Assembly: GCA_943361925.1 (NCBI GenBank) | Contig: CALRIT020000004.1 | Span: 124,001-188,000 of the forward strand | Direction: 5' to 3' | Length of the DNA stretch: 64,000 nucleotides | From: CAISCU01 sp943361925 | Lineage (GTDB): Bacteria > Bacteroidota > Bacteroidia > UKL13-3 | Shown here: positions 18,353 to 27,696 of the stretch, piece by piece | How positions within the stretch are numbered: the stretch's first letter is position 1 | Layout: every line of letters starts with the position of its first letter | Made by a program: the position numbers and the translations under genes | The notes under the pieces: generated by a model | What the model saw: the letters and a program-made list of their open reading frames with translations, nothing else | Told to the model about the DNA's origin: nothing | The model's database searches: none

Positions 18353-21300
18353 ATAAATCTTACCTGTATTTTTTATAAAAAACTTGTCTTCATCCTTTGA
18401 TTTTGCAGTTCTATGTTCAATTTCAGAATTCTCTATTTTACTGAATACCTGATAGAAATAAACTCCATTTGCTAATTTATCTCCAAAATTATCGGTTCCA
18501 TCCCAAGCCCATTCGCTCACATTATTACCAATTCTAATGTTACCAAATTCTTCTTTTCTAACTTCTTTTACGATTCTACCATCAATCGACATGATTCTTA
18601 CCAAAAGTTGATCAGGAATTTTAGATCCGGTTAAAGTAAAAACAAAACGCATCGAAGAAGTAAATGGGTTTGGATAAGGATAGAAATAAGTAATGCTGCT
18701 TTTGTTAATTACAGAAAAATCTATTTGGAATTCAGTATTACCTGCAAAATTTCCACTGGCATCTTTTGCCTGAACTTTTAAGGTATACAAGCCATCAGTA
18801 AATTTCGAAGGTTTGTATTCAATTGTTGCTGTATTGTTATTCTGACTTGCCGGAATAAATTTAATTTCAGGGCTATTCATTGGAATTTGATCAAATTCAA
18901 ATGCCCTTGGTTTTCTTAGATAGAGGTTGAATATTGAAGTATCCTCTTGTAATAAAAATTTATTGGCATCTGTAGAACTAATTCTTATGATTGGTTGAGG
19001 AGAAACAATATCTCCATTTATTATTCTTTGTCCATCAAAACTAACATCCAATAAGGGATTCAGCCTGTCGGCTTTTACATTTAAATCACGAATTGCAATA
19101 TTGTTATTAAAATTAAATTCAGAAATTCTTTTAGTAGAATTAATATTCAATTTGAATTGTTGATTACCCTCCATGGAACTTGTTGAAATACTTTTCTCAA
19201 GTACCTTAAAGCCTTTTGCAGCAAGACTATTTAGACTTGTATTTGAATTATGGGTAATGATTCTTGAGTCGTTTTTTACTTCCCAATTAATTAGAAATGA
19301 ATCAACATCAGAAGCAGAAATATTTCTTACAGGAATTTTAATTCTTATAGAATCACCTTTATCTAGTTTGTCTGATTTGAATTCATAAGAAAAGGAAGGA
19401 TCAATTACCAATTCAGGTGCTTCAACATAAGAAATTTGCCATGATTTAACTTGATGTGGCGTTCTGTTTATTGAATCCACAAAATGAATTTTCAATTTAA
19501 GAAACGGATATTTTGTTGCATCAATGCTTGCTAGATCTGTTAGCTCAGTGATGATATTTTTTATCAAAACTGTATCAAACCCCGAAGTATTCACTCCTAT
19601 AATTTCTGCCCACCATCTACCTTTTTGAACAATATCTTTATCGTTTAAATTCAATCGCAAACTACCAAATTTATTAGCCGGACCAATTGGTTTTGATGTA
19701 AAATCACCTTCAAACCATTTTAACAAAAAGCTCTTTTTAATTCTAAGGTATTTTTCATCTTGAGGTTCGTTTGCTTTAGGAGGTAAACTCGACTTTCCCT
19801 CTAATTCATTGTTTTGAACAGTGTCTTCAGATGCAGATCCAAGTGCCCCATTTTTCATCCCAATAACAGCCCAAGCTGTATTTCTACTGGCTACCTGCCC
19901 TACTTTAACTGAGCCAATTTTTGAAAACATATTTCTTGTTTCTTGTTCCCAATTATGAATATTGGTAGAATAACGAGAAAACATGGCTACGAAAAACCCA
20001 TCAGGAACAGAATCAACCAAACGTCTTAATTCTCTTTCACCTTCAACATAATTTGTATTAAAGGTATAATATCTAAAACTTCTATCTGTTTTATTGGCCT
20101 GAATAAATGAACAGTTAAAAGGATAATTTGGAAGTTCGTAAGGCATATCAACCTGAAAAGGCTCAAACACCAAAACAACAGTACCTTGGGCCATACAATT
20201 TCCTACCAATGAATTTAATAAATAAGGAATTACAACTCCCATTCTACTGTGATCCCATCTTCTGTTTTCTATACCCAAGGTAAGTTCGTTGTTAGTAAAT
20301 TCAGTTGATTTCAAAGAATCATTAAACAAAATAAATCGAGTTTCTGAAATATCTTTCACCTGGCTAAAAACACTTTGACGCCAACCTGAAGGACCATTTG
20401 GAATATGAGTAAAACTACCTGTTTGCCAAACTCCACCTTTATCCTCACTAACATTTATTTTAACTCTCCAAAAATAAACCTGTGTATCAGTTGAATTTAA
20501 TTTGAACTGAAAAGAAGCCAATCCGTTTTGAGAAATTGGTCCGGATTCTTTAAAAAATAAACTCGATTTATTAAAAGCTAAAGAAGTATCTAATTCGAAT
20601 AAATAATCAATTTTATCGGAGAAAATATTGTTGTTTTGAGCGTAACATACAATTGAATCCGCATTTACAATACTATATGGATATGGATATAGTAAGGTAA
20701 TTCCGCTTCCGGGAAGGAAATAATCGAATTGAATACTGTTATTGTTGTATTGAATTTCATCAACAACTTTATTAGGATTTATATCAACAAAAAACTTATT
20801 TAAACCTGCATCAGTTTTTGAAATTGGTTTAATCCAATAGTAAACAGTATCTCTAAAATATGGCGAATTGACTTTAAAAATTGGGAAATCCTGAACCGAA
20901 TTATCGGGTAAAACTCTTCTAATTTTAATTTCAATTGAATCAGAAACAGCTTTTGCAATATTATTAACCACAATTGCCAATTGAAAAGAATCAAGTTGAG
21001 CTGTTGCGTTTGCAGGACTTACAAAAATGGCATTTGAATTTAATGAAAAATCAGGTTTAGATGGACTATATAATTTAAAAGCAGGATCACCTTGAAGTAA
21101 TAATTGAAGGGCATGAGAACGAGCATATAAATCATTCGATGAAGTAGATTCAATTAAGGCAGTTTTTAAAATTTCACCTACAGGACGACCATAATTTGTT
21201 CCATTCATTGCCAAATAAAAATTATCCATTTGGTTGTATAAGTAACCTGTTAAAGTTAGGTTACTATGTGCTAACCAACCTATAGCACCCTTTCTTGCTG

Positions 21301-23395
21301 CGCAGATATAATCTTTCCCATAAACAAGTCCGGTACCGCCCGGATCAACGTCATTTGCATTCCCAATACTACAACCATTGAAGTAATAAAAACTTGGTTT
21401 ATTGTTTTCACTTAAGCTTCCAATTGAACCAAAATCCATATCTAAAACCGTAAGTGAACCATGACCCAGAAATGTCATCATGTTTACACCATCATTTTGA
21501 ATTTTGATTAATTTTTCTCTGATATCATCCTGAGTTGGCTTGGTTACATTTTTATGGTAAGAAAAAACATTGGCACCTGTTGGTTTTTGAGATATAATTC
21601 CTTTTAGGTAATTCACTCTATTTGTAAAAGGAACTTGCTCTGAAAGATAATCTTCTCCTCCACTTAAATGAAGAAAGTTCTTTCTCCAATCAGCAATGCT
21701 ATCAGGACGAGTTTCCAGATTTTGCAATTTCTCCAGATAATTAAAAACATCCTGGTTAGTTTGTGCAGGTATTCTACCTGTTGGAATTGCAGGAACACCT
21801 TGATTGTTATCAAAACCCGCAGTGTATAAATTATCAGATGAAGGTTCTCCAATTGCAGGTACCAAATTGAGTTGATAGTTATCAGATGAAGTTCTGATTA
21901 AATTATTCTGATATCCTCTACCTAAAAGTAGTAAAAATGAAGGCTCAAAAGACTGCATTTCAAACAAATGTTTCGCAAATCTTTTGATGCTTAAAGGATG
22001 ATGATGTCCATAAAAATAGGTATTTGCTAATTGGTTGGCATAAACCAATAATGTTTTATACTGATTACTTCTATAATCGCGATACGCCGCTGCAGCAGGC
22101 TCCAACGCTTTATTTGAAACAATTAAATACTGATAATTTTGATTAGGATTAGGGATAATAAAATCCACTTTTTGAAAAGTACCCGGAACTTCAAAAGTAT
22201 TGTTATCACAAAAAACAAGTTCATCAGAATTAAATGCCAATGCTTTTAAAACCGATCCTTGAAGAGAGCAATTAATGATTTGTTTATTAAATCTATCTAA
22301 GATAAAAGCACCTGTTCCAATGAAATTAGTGAACTGAACAAGTTTTTTAGACAATCCTGATTTATTCAGTTGAAATGTCTTGAATGTTTGAGAAATAGAT
22401 TGACCTGTATTGTAATCTATTTTTATGTAAGAAATTCCGTTTAAATCTGAATTAACAGAAAGGTCGTTTATAACCAGAACCTTTACATATAAAACTGAAT
22501 TCATAAAAATTGCAGGTATATCTTTTATAATGAGTCTTTCACCATAACCTCTATAAGTTGTATCAGCAATTACAAAAGTTGGATTAGGAGAATTACCAAT
22601 TAAAACCTGAACATGATGATTTGGAGCATCAGGATTATCAAGAAAAAAATCTGAAGACCCAACTATTTTCATTTCAAGTTTACCATTCAAAGTGTTGGTA
22701 ACATCAGGCAAATTAATTTGAACTTCTCTCGATTGATTTAATCCAATTAAATAAGAAACCCAACCTTCGGCGGCCGCGTAATCAGAAACATAATATTTTG
22801 TACTAGCAGGTAAAAAAGCACCTCGGTAGTATTCTTCCTGAAAGGTTATTATTTTACTTTCTTGATAATTTTGTTCTGGCAAAAAAGAACTAAAACTGGT
22901 ATCCGAAGTTAAATTATATCTTAAAGAAATTTGAGTTGAAGTATCAGCATTGATGCACAAAAAATACCAAGCTGTATCTGAGAATAAACTTGAAAAAGAT
23001 TGAGCTTGTTCAGCATTGGAAGTGTATAATTCCTTATCTAATTCACCAGTATTTTTTTGTCCATGGAAAAGAATAAAATCATTCGATTGAAATTTGCCAT
23101 CTAGTTCTCCGGAACAATAAATTAATTGTTCTTTGCCATTTTTATATAAGCTTAGTTTTTGTGGATTTAAATTCTGAACATCTATTCCATTATTTACCAA
23201 AGTGAGGGAATCAATTTTATAAACTGCATCTTTTACAACTGGAAATTTATAATACGATTGATAAGGTTTAATCCATTCGAATCCATAAGTATTTTGAGCA
23301 AAAAGAAGTGAAGCAGAACTAAAATTTAAAATTAGAGTAATTATTACTCCAAGTTTAAATAGTTTCATTTTCGCAAAAGTTTTAATTCTTATCAT
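18341..23395 (-). CDS. C25 (gingipain-type) cysteine peptidase, T9SS-associated (PorU2-like)
   Basis: About 1684 residues from the ATG at 23395; in-frame ATGs at 23443 (longer) and 23368 (shorter) are alternatives, the signal peptide (LGVIITLILNFSSASLLFAQ) being the deciding feature. The central region is a C25 peptidase: LLLGRGYQNN, catalytic His in FLGHGS (codon at 21461-21463) and catalytic Cys in FNGCSIGN (codon at 21371-21373). Downstream are beta-rich/Ig-like repeats, a CARDB-like part and a C-terminal FlgD-like/T9SS-type module (YPYPNPF, DGTDNFG, NGVYFYQV). Gingipains and the T9SS sortase PorU belong to this family; this length fits the PorU2-like group better than PorU itself. Exported, probably surface-attached. 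Stands alone between terminators. Confidence 0.82.
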   Translation of the reverse strand: MIRIKTFAKMKLFKLGVIITLILNFSSASLLFAQNTYGFEWIKPYQSYYKFPVVKDAVYKIDSLTLVNNGIDVQNLNPQKLSLYKNGKEQLIYCSGELDGKFQSNDFILFHGQKNTGELDKELYTSNAEQAQSFSSLFSDTAWYFLCINADTSTQISLRYNLTSDTSFSSFLPEQNYQESKIITFQEEYYRGAFLPASTKYYVSDYAAAEGWVSYLIGLNQSREVQINLPDVTNTLNGKLEMKIVGSSDFFLDNPDAPNHHVQVLIGNSPNPTFVIADTTYRGYGERLIIKDIPAIFMNSVLYVKVLVINDLSVNSDLNGISYIKIDYNTGQSISQTFKTFQLNKSGLSKKLVQFTNFIGTGAFILDRFNKQIINCSLQGSVLKALAFNSDELVFCDNNTFEVPGTFQKVDFIIPNPNQNYQYLIVSNKALEPAAAAYRDYRSNQYKTLLVYANQLANTYFYGHHHPLSIKRFAKHLFEMQSFEPSFLLLLGRGYQNNLIRTSSDNYQLNLVPAIGEPSSDNLYTAGFDNNQGVPAIPTGRIPAQTNQDVFNYLEKLQNLETRPDSIADWRKNFLHLSGGEDYLSEQVPFTNRVNYLKGIISQKPTGANVFSYHKNVTKPTQDDIREKLIKIQNDGVNMMTFLGHGSLTVLDMDFGSIGSLSENNKPSFYYFNGCSIGNANDVDPGGTGLVYGKDYICAARKGAIGWLAHSNLTLTGYLYNQMDNFYLAMNGTNYGRPVGEILKTALIESTSSNDLYARSHALQLLLQGDPAFKLYSPSKPDFSLNSNAIFVSPANATAQLDSFQLAIVVNNIAKAVSDSIEIKIRRVLPDNSVQDFPIFKVNSPYFRDTVYYWIKPISKTDAGLNKFFVDINPNKVVDEIQYNNNSIQFDYFLPGSGITLLYPYPYSIVNADSIVCYAQNNNIFSDKIDYLFELDTSLAFNKSSLFFKESGPISQNGLASFQFKLNSTDTQVYFWRVKINVSEDKGGVWQTGSFTHIPNGPSGWRQSVFSQVKDISETRFILFNDSLKSTEFTNNELTLGIENRRWDHSRMGVVIPYLLNSLVGNCMAQGTVVLVFEPFQVDMPYELPNYPFNCSFIQANKTDRSFRYYTFNTNYVEGERELRRLVDSVPDGFFVAMFSRYSTNIHNWEQETRNMFSKIGSVKVGQVASRNTAWAVIGMKNGALGSASEDTVQNNELEGKSSLPPKANEPQDEKYLRIKKSFLLKWFEGDFTSKPIGPANKFGSLRLNLNDKDIVQKGRWWAEIIGVNTSGFDTVLIKNIITELTDLASIDATKYPFLKLKIHFVDSINRTPHQVKSWQISYVEAPELVIDPSFSYEFKSDKLDKGDSIRIKIPVRNISASDVDSFLINWEVKNDSRIITHNSNTSLNSLAAKGFKVLEKSISTSSMEGNQQFKLNINSTKRISEFNFNNNIAIRDLNVKADRLNPLLDVSFDGQRIINGDIVSPQPIIRISSTDANKFLLQEDTSIFNLYLRKPRAFEFDQIPMNSPEIKFIPASQNNNTATIEYKPSKFTDGLYTLKVQAKDASGNFAGNTEFQIDFSVINKSSITYFYPYPNPFTSSMRFVFTLTGSKIPDQLLVRIMSIDGRIVKEVRKEEFGNIRIGNNVSEWAWDGTDNFGDKLANGVYFYQVFSKIENSEIEHRTAKSKDEDKFFIKNTGKIYLMR

Positions 23396-23552
23396 GGTTT
23401 TGTTCAACGAAAAACTCTTATAATCAACATTAAAACAATTCATTAAAAACCAAAATAAATTGAATTAAACATTGACAGTTTAAGTTTTGCCCGATTTGCA
23501 ATATATAAAAATGGATTTATGAAATGAGTTGAACAGGAATCTTTTACAAAAA

Positions 23553-23580
23553 AAATGCCTCCGATTTTTCGGAGGCATTT
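23553..23580 (-). terminator. Intrinsic terminator after the M20 dipeptidase
   Basis: Stem AAATGCCTCCGA / TCGGAGGCATTT with a 4-base T loop, followed on the minus strand by a long T run. About 40 bases beyond the dipeptidase stop; it insulates the C25 peptidase gene from upstream transcription. Confidence 0.9.
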
Positions 23581-23621
23581 CACAGAATATAATTTAAAAC
23601 GAAAATGCTATAATTACTTAA

Positions 23622-25007
23622 TTAATTTGCTTTCATTTTTGCAAAGTTTTCATAGAAATAAGGAATGGTTTCAATTCCTTTTAAGTAGTTAAATATGCCA
23701 TAATGTTCATTAGGACTATGTAAAGCATCACTATCCAACCCAAATCCGAACAATACCGATTTCAAACCTAATTCTTTTTCAAACAGAGCAACGATTGGAA
23801 TACTACCACCACCTCTTGTAGGAATAGGAGTTTTACCAAAACTGGTTTCCATTGCTTTTTCAGCAGCAAGGTATGCAACTGAATCAATTGGTGTAACTAC
23901 AGGTTCACCACCATGATGTGGACGAACTTCAACTTTAACACCAGCAGGAGCAATACTTTCGAAGTGTTTTTTGAAAATTTCAGTGATGGTATGAGAATCT
24001 TGATTTGGCACTAATCTCATGCTGATTTTTGCAAATGCTTTTGAAGGTAAAACTGTTTTAGAGCCTTCACCTGTATATCCACCCCAAATACCGTTACAAT
24101 CCAATGTAGGTCTGATTCCGGTTCTTTCTAAAGTATTAAATCCTTGTTCACCCCAAACATCACCAATATTTAAATCTTTTTTGTAGGCTTCTAAATCAAA
24201 AGGCGCTTTGTTTAAAGCAATTCTTTCATCAGCTGTTAATTCTAGAACCTGTTCGTAGAAACCAGGAATGGTGATATGGTTATTTTCATCATGCATACTT
24301 GCAATCATTTTTGCAAGAACATTGATAGGATTTGCAACTGCCCCGCCATAAACACCACTATGTAAATCACGGTTAGGACCAGTTACTTCAACTTCAACAT
24401 AACTTAAACCACGTAAACCACTATCAATACTTGGAATATCGTTGGCAATCATAGATGTATCTGAAATCAAAACAACATCAGCCTTTAACATTTCTTTATT
24501 TTTGATACAGAAAGGACCTAAATTAGGAGAACCTACTTCTTCCTCACCCTCAATCATAAACTTCACATTACAAGCAAGCTTATTGTTTTTCATCATGTAT
24601 TCAAAAGCCTTTACATGCATATAAACCTGGCCTTTATCATCACAAGCACCACGAGCAAAAATTGCACCATCAGGATGAACTTCAGTTTTACGAATGGTAG
24701 GTTCAAAAGGCGGAGTTTCCCATAATTCCAAAGGAACTGCAGGTTGAACATCATAATGACCATAAACTAAAACAGTAGGTAAAGAAGGATCAAAAATCTT
24801 TTCACCATAAACAATAGGATGACCTTCTGTAGGAAACAACTCGACTTTATCGGCACCGGCTTCAATTAATTTTGCTTTAATAAACTCAGCGGCCTTTACA
24901 ACATCCTCATTGTAAGCACCATCAGCACTAATTGAAGGAATGCGTAATAAATCAAACAATTCGTCTAAAAAACGTTGACGATTATTGTCAATGTACTCTT
25001 TAATCAT
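23622..25007 (-). CDS. M20 family dipeptidase (carnosinase-like)
   Basis: A 461-residue zinc metallopeptidase. The metal site is complete: His in YGHYDVQP (about 83), the bridging Asp in ACDDKGQ (about 118), the catalytic Glu in EGEEEVG (about 153) and an Asp in SDTSM. The dimerisation (lid) domain occupies about 190-350 and has the LHSGVYGGAV motif. No signal peptide, so cytosolic; it probably cleaves dipeptides from imported peptides. Single-gene unit with its own promoter (25036-25066) and terminator. Confidence 0.93.
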   Translation of the reverse strand: MIKEYIDNNRQRFLDELFDLLRIPSISADGAYNEDVVKAAEFIKAKLIEAGADKVELFPTEGHPIVYGEKIFDPSLPTVLVYGHYDVQPAVPLELWETPPFEPTIRKTEVHPDGAIFARGACDDKGQVYMHVKAFEYMMKNNKLACNVKFMIEGEEEVGSPNLGPFCIKNKEMLKADVVLISDTSMIANDIPSIDSGLRGLSYVEVEVTGPNRDLHSGVYGGAVANPINVLAKMIASMHDENNHITIPGFYEQVLELTADERIALNKAPFDLEAYKKDLNIGDVWGEQGFNTLERTGIRPTLDCNGIWGGYTGEGSKTVLPSKAFAKISMRLVPNQDSHTITEIFKKHFESIAPAGVKVEVRPHHGGEPVVTPIDSVAYLAAEKAMETSFGKTPIPTRGGGSIPIVALFEKELGLKSVLFGFGLDSDALHSPNEHYGIFNYLKGIETIPYFYENFAKMKAN

Positions 25008-25035
25008 GGGTTTCTAAATAATCAGTAAAAGTAGC

Positions 25036-25066
25036 CAAAAATAGTCCTACTACAAATTCAAATCAA
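25036..25066 (-). promoter_or_regulatory. Bacteroidota-type promoter of the dipeptidase gene
   Basis: On the minus strand, -33 TTG (25064-25066) and a perfect -7 TATTTTTG (25036-25043) with 20 bases between them, matching TTG-N19-TAnnTTTG of the Bacteroidota primary sigma factor. The -7 box ends 28 bases before the ATG. Confidence 0.6.
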
Positions 25067-25185
25067 CCAATTATCAATTTTTATTCACCATGCTTGTGTC
25101 CATTAAATTATATAGCTATATTTGAATGTAGATAAGTAACTGAAAACCATATTTTACATAGAGATAAAGAAATTAAATTCGAAAA

Positions 25186-25377
25186 GTGGAATTATTCAAA
25201 AAATATCAACATTACGGATACAAAGGATATATCATTTACATCCTGTATATGATAGTATTACCTCCTGCTTCTCTATTTTTCTTTATCAGTTCAATGTTCA
25301 ACCCACATCCTGAGATTGATTTTACAGAAATAAACCAAATAGGAAACATCCCTATTGAAAGGATGTTGAAATCTTAA
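25186..25377 (+). CDS. Possible small membrane protein (doubtful)
   Basis: A 63-residue frame starting with GTG, holding one hydrophobic helix (about 14-37: GYIIYILYMIVLPPASLFFF). I do not recognise it. In favour: it fills much of a 400-base gap, points the same way as the helicase gene 36 bases downstream, and has a plausible membrane segment. Against: non-ATG start, no clear promoter, and AT-rich DNA gives hydrophobic frames by chance. It could be leader sequence of the helicase gene. Confidence 0.25.
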   Translation: MELFKKYQHYGYKGYIIYILYMIVLPPASLFFFISSMFNPHPEIDFTEINQIGNIPIERMLKS

Positions 25378-25413
25378 AGCGAATAACCCAATGAACGAGG
25401 TTATTTTCGCAAT

Positions 25414-27696
25414 GTGGATTATCTTCAAACATTAAATGAAGCTCAAAGAGCTGCAGTTGAACAAATAGACGGACCTGTTATGATTGTAGCCGGTGCAGGT
25501 TCCGGAAAAACCCGTGTACTTACTTATCGCATCGTACATATGCTTAGGCATGATGTTGATCCTTTTCAAATATTATCATTAACATTTACGAATAAAGCTG
25601 CAAAAGAAATGCGTCATCGTGTTCAAGTTGCAGTTGGAACTGAAGCGAAAAACATCTGGATGGGTACTTTTCATAGTATTTTCTCCAGAATATTAAGATC
25701 TGAGGCAGACAAAATTGGTTACCCAAGAAATTTTACAATCTATGATAGTGATGACAGCAAAAGTTTGTTGAAAACCATTGTCAATGAAATGAAACTTGAT
25801 GATAAACTTTACAAACCAGCGGGTTTATTAGGTAGAATTTCATCAGCAAAAAACTCCTTGATAACAGCTGAGGAATATTTAATGAATGATGAATTGGCTG
25901 AAAATGACAATTCTAGCGGCAGACCGAAATTCGGAGTCATCTTTAAAACTTATCAAGACCGTTGTTTTAGAGCTGGAGCAATGGATTTCGATGATTTATT
26001 GATGAATACTTACAAACTATTTGCTAATCACTTAGACACCTTAAATAAGTACCAGCATTTGTTTAGGTATATCATGGTTGATGAGTTTCAAGATACCAAC
26101 CATGCTCAGTACATGATTATTAAAAAACTATCTGCAGTGCATCAAAATATTGCAGTTGTTGGTGATGATGCCCAAAGTATTTATGCATTTAGAGGTGCGA
26201 ATATCAAAAACATTCTGGGCTTCCAGAGAGATTTTCCGGATGTTAAAACATTCAAACTTGAACAAAATTACAGAAGCACTCAAAATATTGTAAACGCTGC
26301 TTCAAGTGTTATCGAAAAAAACAGAGACCAAATAAAAAAGAATGTTTGGACAGATAATGAAAATGGCGAAAAAATCAGGGTAATGAAAGCTCTGACTGAT
26401 AATGAAGAAGGCAAATTGGTAGCATCTTCTATTTTTCAGGAAAAGATGAACAGCCATGTAATGAACAATGATTTTGCTATTCTTTACAGAACCAATGCGC
26501 AAAGTCGTTCAATGGAGGAAGCCTTGAGAAAAAGCAATATTCCTTATAAAATCTATGGAGGAATGTCTTTTTACCAAAGAAAAGAAATCAAGGATTTATT
26601 GGCCTATTTTAGAGTTGTCCTTAATCCAAAAGATGAAGAGGCTCTTAAAAGAATTATCAATTATCCTGTAAGAGGAATTGGTAAAACAACCATGGAAAAA
26701 ATTACCATTATTGCCGACCATAACAAAGTTAGTTTATGGGAAGTAATTGAGAATATTGGTCAGTTTGGATTAAAAGGCGGAGGTGTTATTGAAGATTTTG
26801 TTACTATGATTAAAAGTTTTCAGGTACAAATGGACAAGAACGCTTATGATGTTGCCATGCATATTGCTAAACAAAGTGGTGTTTTAAAGAATTTGTACGA
26901 AGATAAAACTGTTGAAGGGATTGCCAGGTATGAAAATATTGAAGAATTACTTAGTGGTATAAAGGAATTTAGTGTTGAAGAAACAGCTGATGAAGATGGT
27001 GTTTTACAACCAAATAAACTGGCTGATTTTATGTCGAATGTAGCCTTGCTTACAAATGATGACAACGACAAAAATTTAGATAAAGATCATGTAAGTTTAA
27101 TGACAATTCACTCTGCTAAAGGATTGGAGTATAAATACGTTTATGTGGTTGGTTTGGAAGAAAATTTATTCCCTTCACAATTATCATTAAACAGCAGACA
27201 AGAACTTGAAGAAGAAAGAAGGTTGTTTTATGTAGCACTTACAAGAGCTATGAAAAGACTTACACTAAGTTTTGCAACCAGCAGATTTAAATTTGGTTCG
27301 ATAATTAATGCTGAACCAAGCAGATTTCTTCAGGAAATAGACCCTCAGTTTTTAAGTTTTGAAAGTTTGTTTAACTCTAAAGGAACTTTTAAAGAAAATA
27401 AAATCTCTGATTCTCCTGGCAGGTCTGTAAGTGGATTACAAAAGAAAGTTCTAAATCCAGTTAAAACCAGCTTTTCAAAAACAGCAGCAGCTTCTCCTCC
27501 ACCCGACCCTAATTTTGTTGGGGATGATACAAGTAATTTACAAACCGGAATGAATGTAGAACATCAACGATTTGGAAAAGGAATTGTGTTAAGTGTTGAA
27601 GGTGCCGGCGACAATAAAAAAGCCAATATTGATTTTGAAGGAAACGGAAAAAAAATGCTGGTTTTAAAATTCGCTAAGCTTAAAATTCTGGCTTAA
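25414..27696 (+). CDS. pcrA: UvrD/PcrA-type superfamily 1 DNA helicase
   Basis: A 760-residue 3'-5' helicase for repair and replication restart. Visible motifs: Walker A VAGAGSGKTRVL (about 25-36), motif Ia LTFTNKAAKEM, motif II VDEFQDTN, motif III VGDDAQSIYAFRGA, motif IV QNYRS, motif V MTIHSAKGLEY, motif VI VALTRAM, and a C-terminal Tudor-like RNA-polymerase-binding module (EHQRFGKGIVLSV). GTG at 25414 is chosen because the next residues (DYLQTLNEAQRAAV) match the family N-terminus; an ATG two bases earlier is out of frame. A TATTTTCG element ends only 4 bases before the start. Its stop codon overlaps the stop of the convergent lipoprotein gene. Confidence 0.95.
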   Translation: MDYLQTLNEAQRAAVEQIDGPVMIVAGAGSGKTRVLTYRIVHMLRHDVDPFQILSLTFTNKAAKEMRHRVQVAVGTEAKNIWMGTFHSIFSRILRSEADKIGYPRNFTIYDSDDSKSLLKTIVNEMKLDDKLYKPAGLLGRISSAKNSLITAEEYLMNDELAENDNSSGRPKFGVIFKTYQDRCFRAGAMDFDDLLMNTYKLFANHLDTLNKYQHLFRYIMVDEFQDTNHAQYMIIKKLSAVHQNIAVVGDDAQSIYAFRGANIKNILGFQRDFPDVKTFKLEQNYRSTQNIVNAASSVIEKNRDQIKKNVWTDNENGEKIRVMKALTDNEEGKLVASSIFQEKMNSHVMNNDFAILYRTNAQSRSMEEALRKSNIPYKIYGGMSFYQRKEIKDLLAYFRVVLNPKDEEALKRIINYPVRGIGKTTMEKITIIADHNKVSLWEVIENIGQFGLKGGGVIEDFVTMIKSFQVQMDKNAYDVAMHIAKQSGVLKNLYEDKTVEGIARYENIEELLSGIKEFSVEETADEDGVLQPNKLADFMSNVALLTNDDNDKNLDKDHVSLMTIHSAKGLEYKYVYVVGLEENLFPSQLSLNSRQELEEERRLFYVALTRAMKRLTLSFATSRFKFGSIINAEPSRFLQEIDPQFLSFESLFNSKGTFKENKISDSPGRSVSGLQKKVLNPVKTSFSKTAAASPPPDPNFVGDDTSNLQTGMNVEHQRFGKGIVLSVEGAGDNKKANIDFEGNGKKMLVLKFAKLKILA

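Noticed and set aside
18341..23395. Calling the C25 peptidase the canonical T9SS sortase PorU
   Set aside because: It is several hundred residues longer than PorU and carries a C-terminal FlgD-like/T9SS-type module, which PorU usually lacks.
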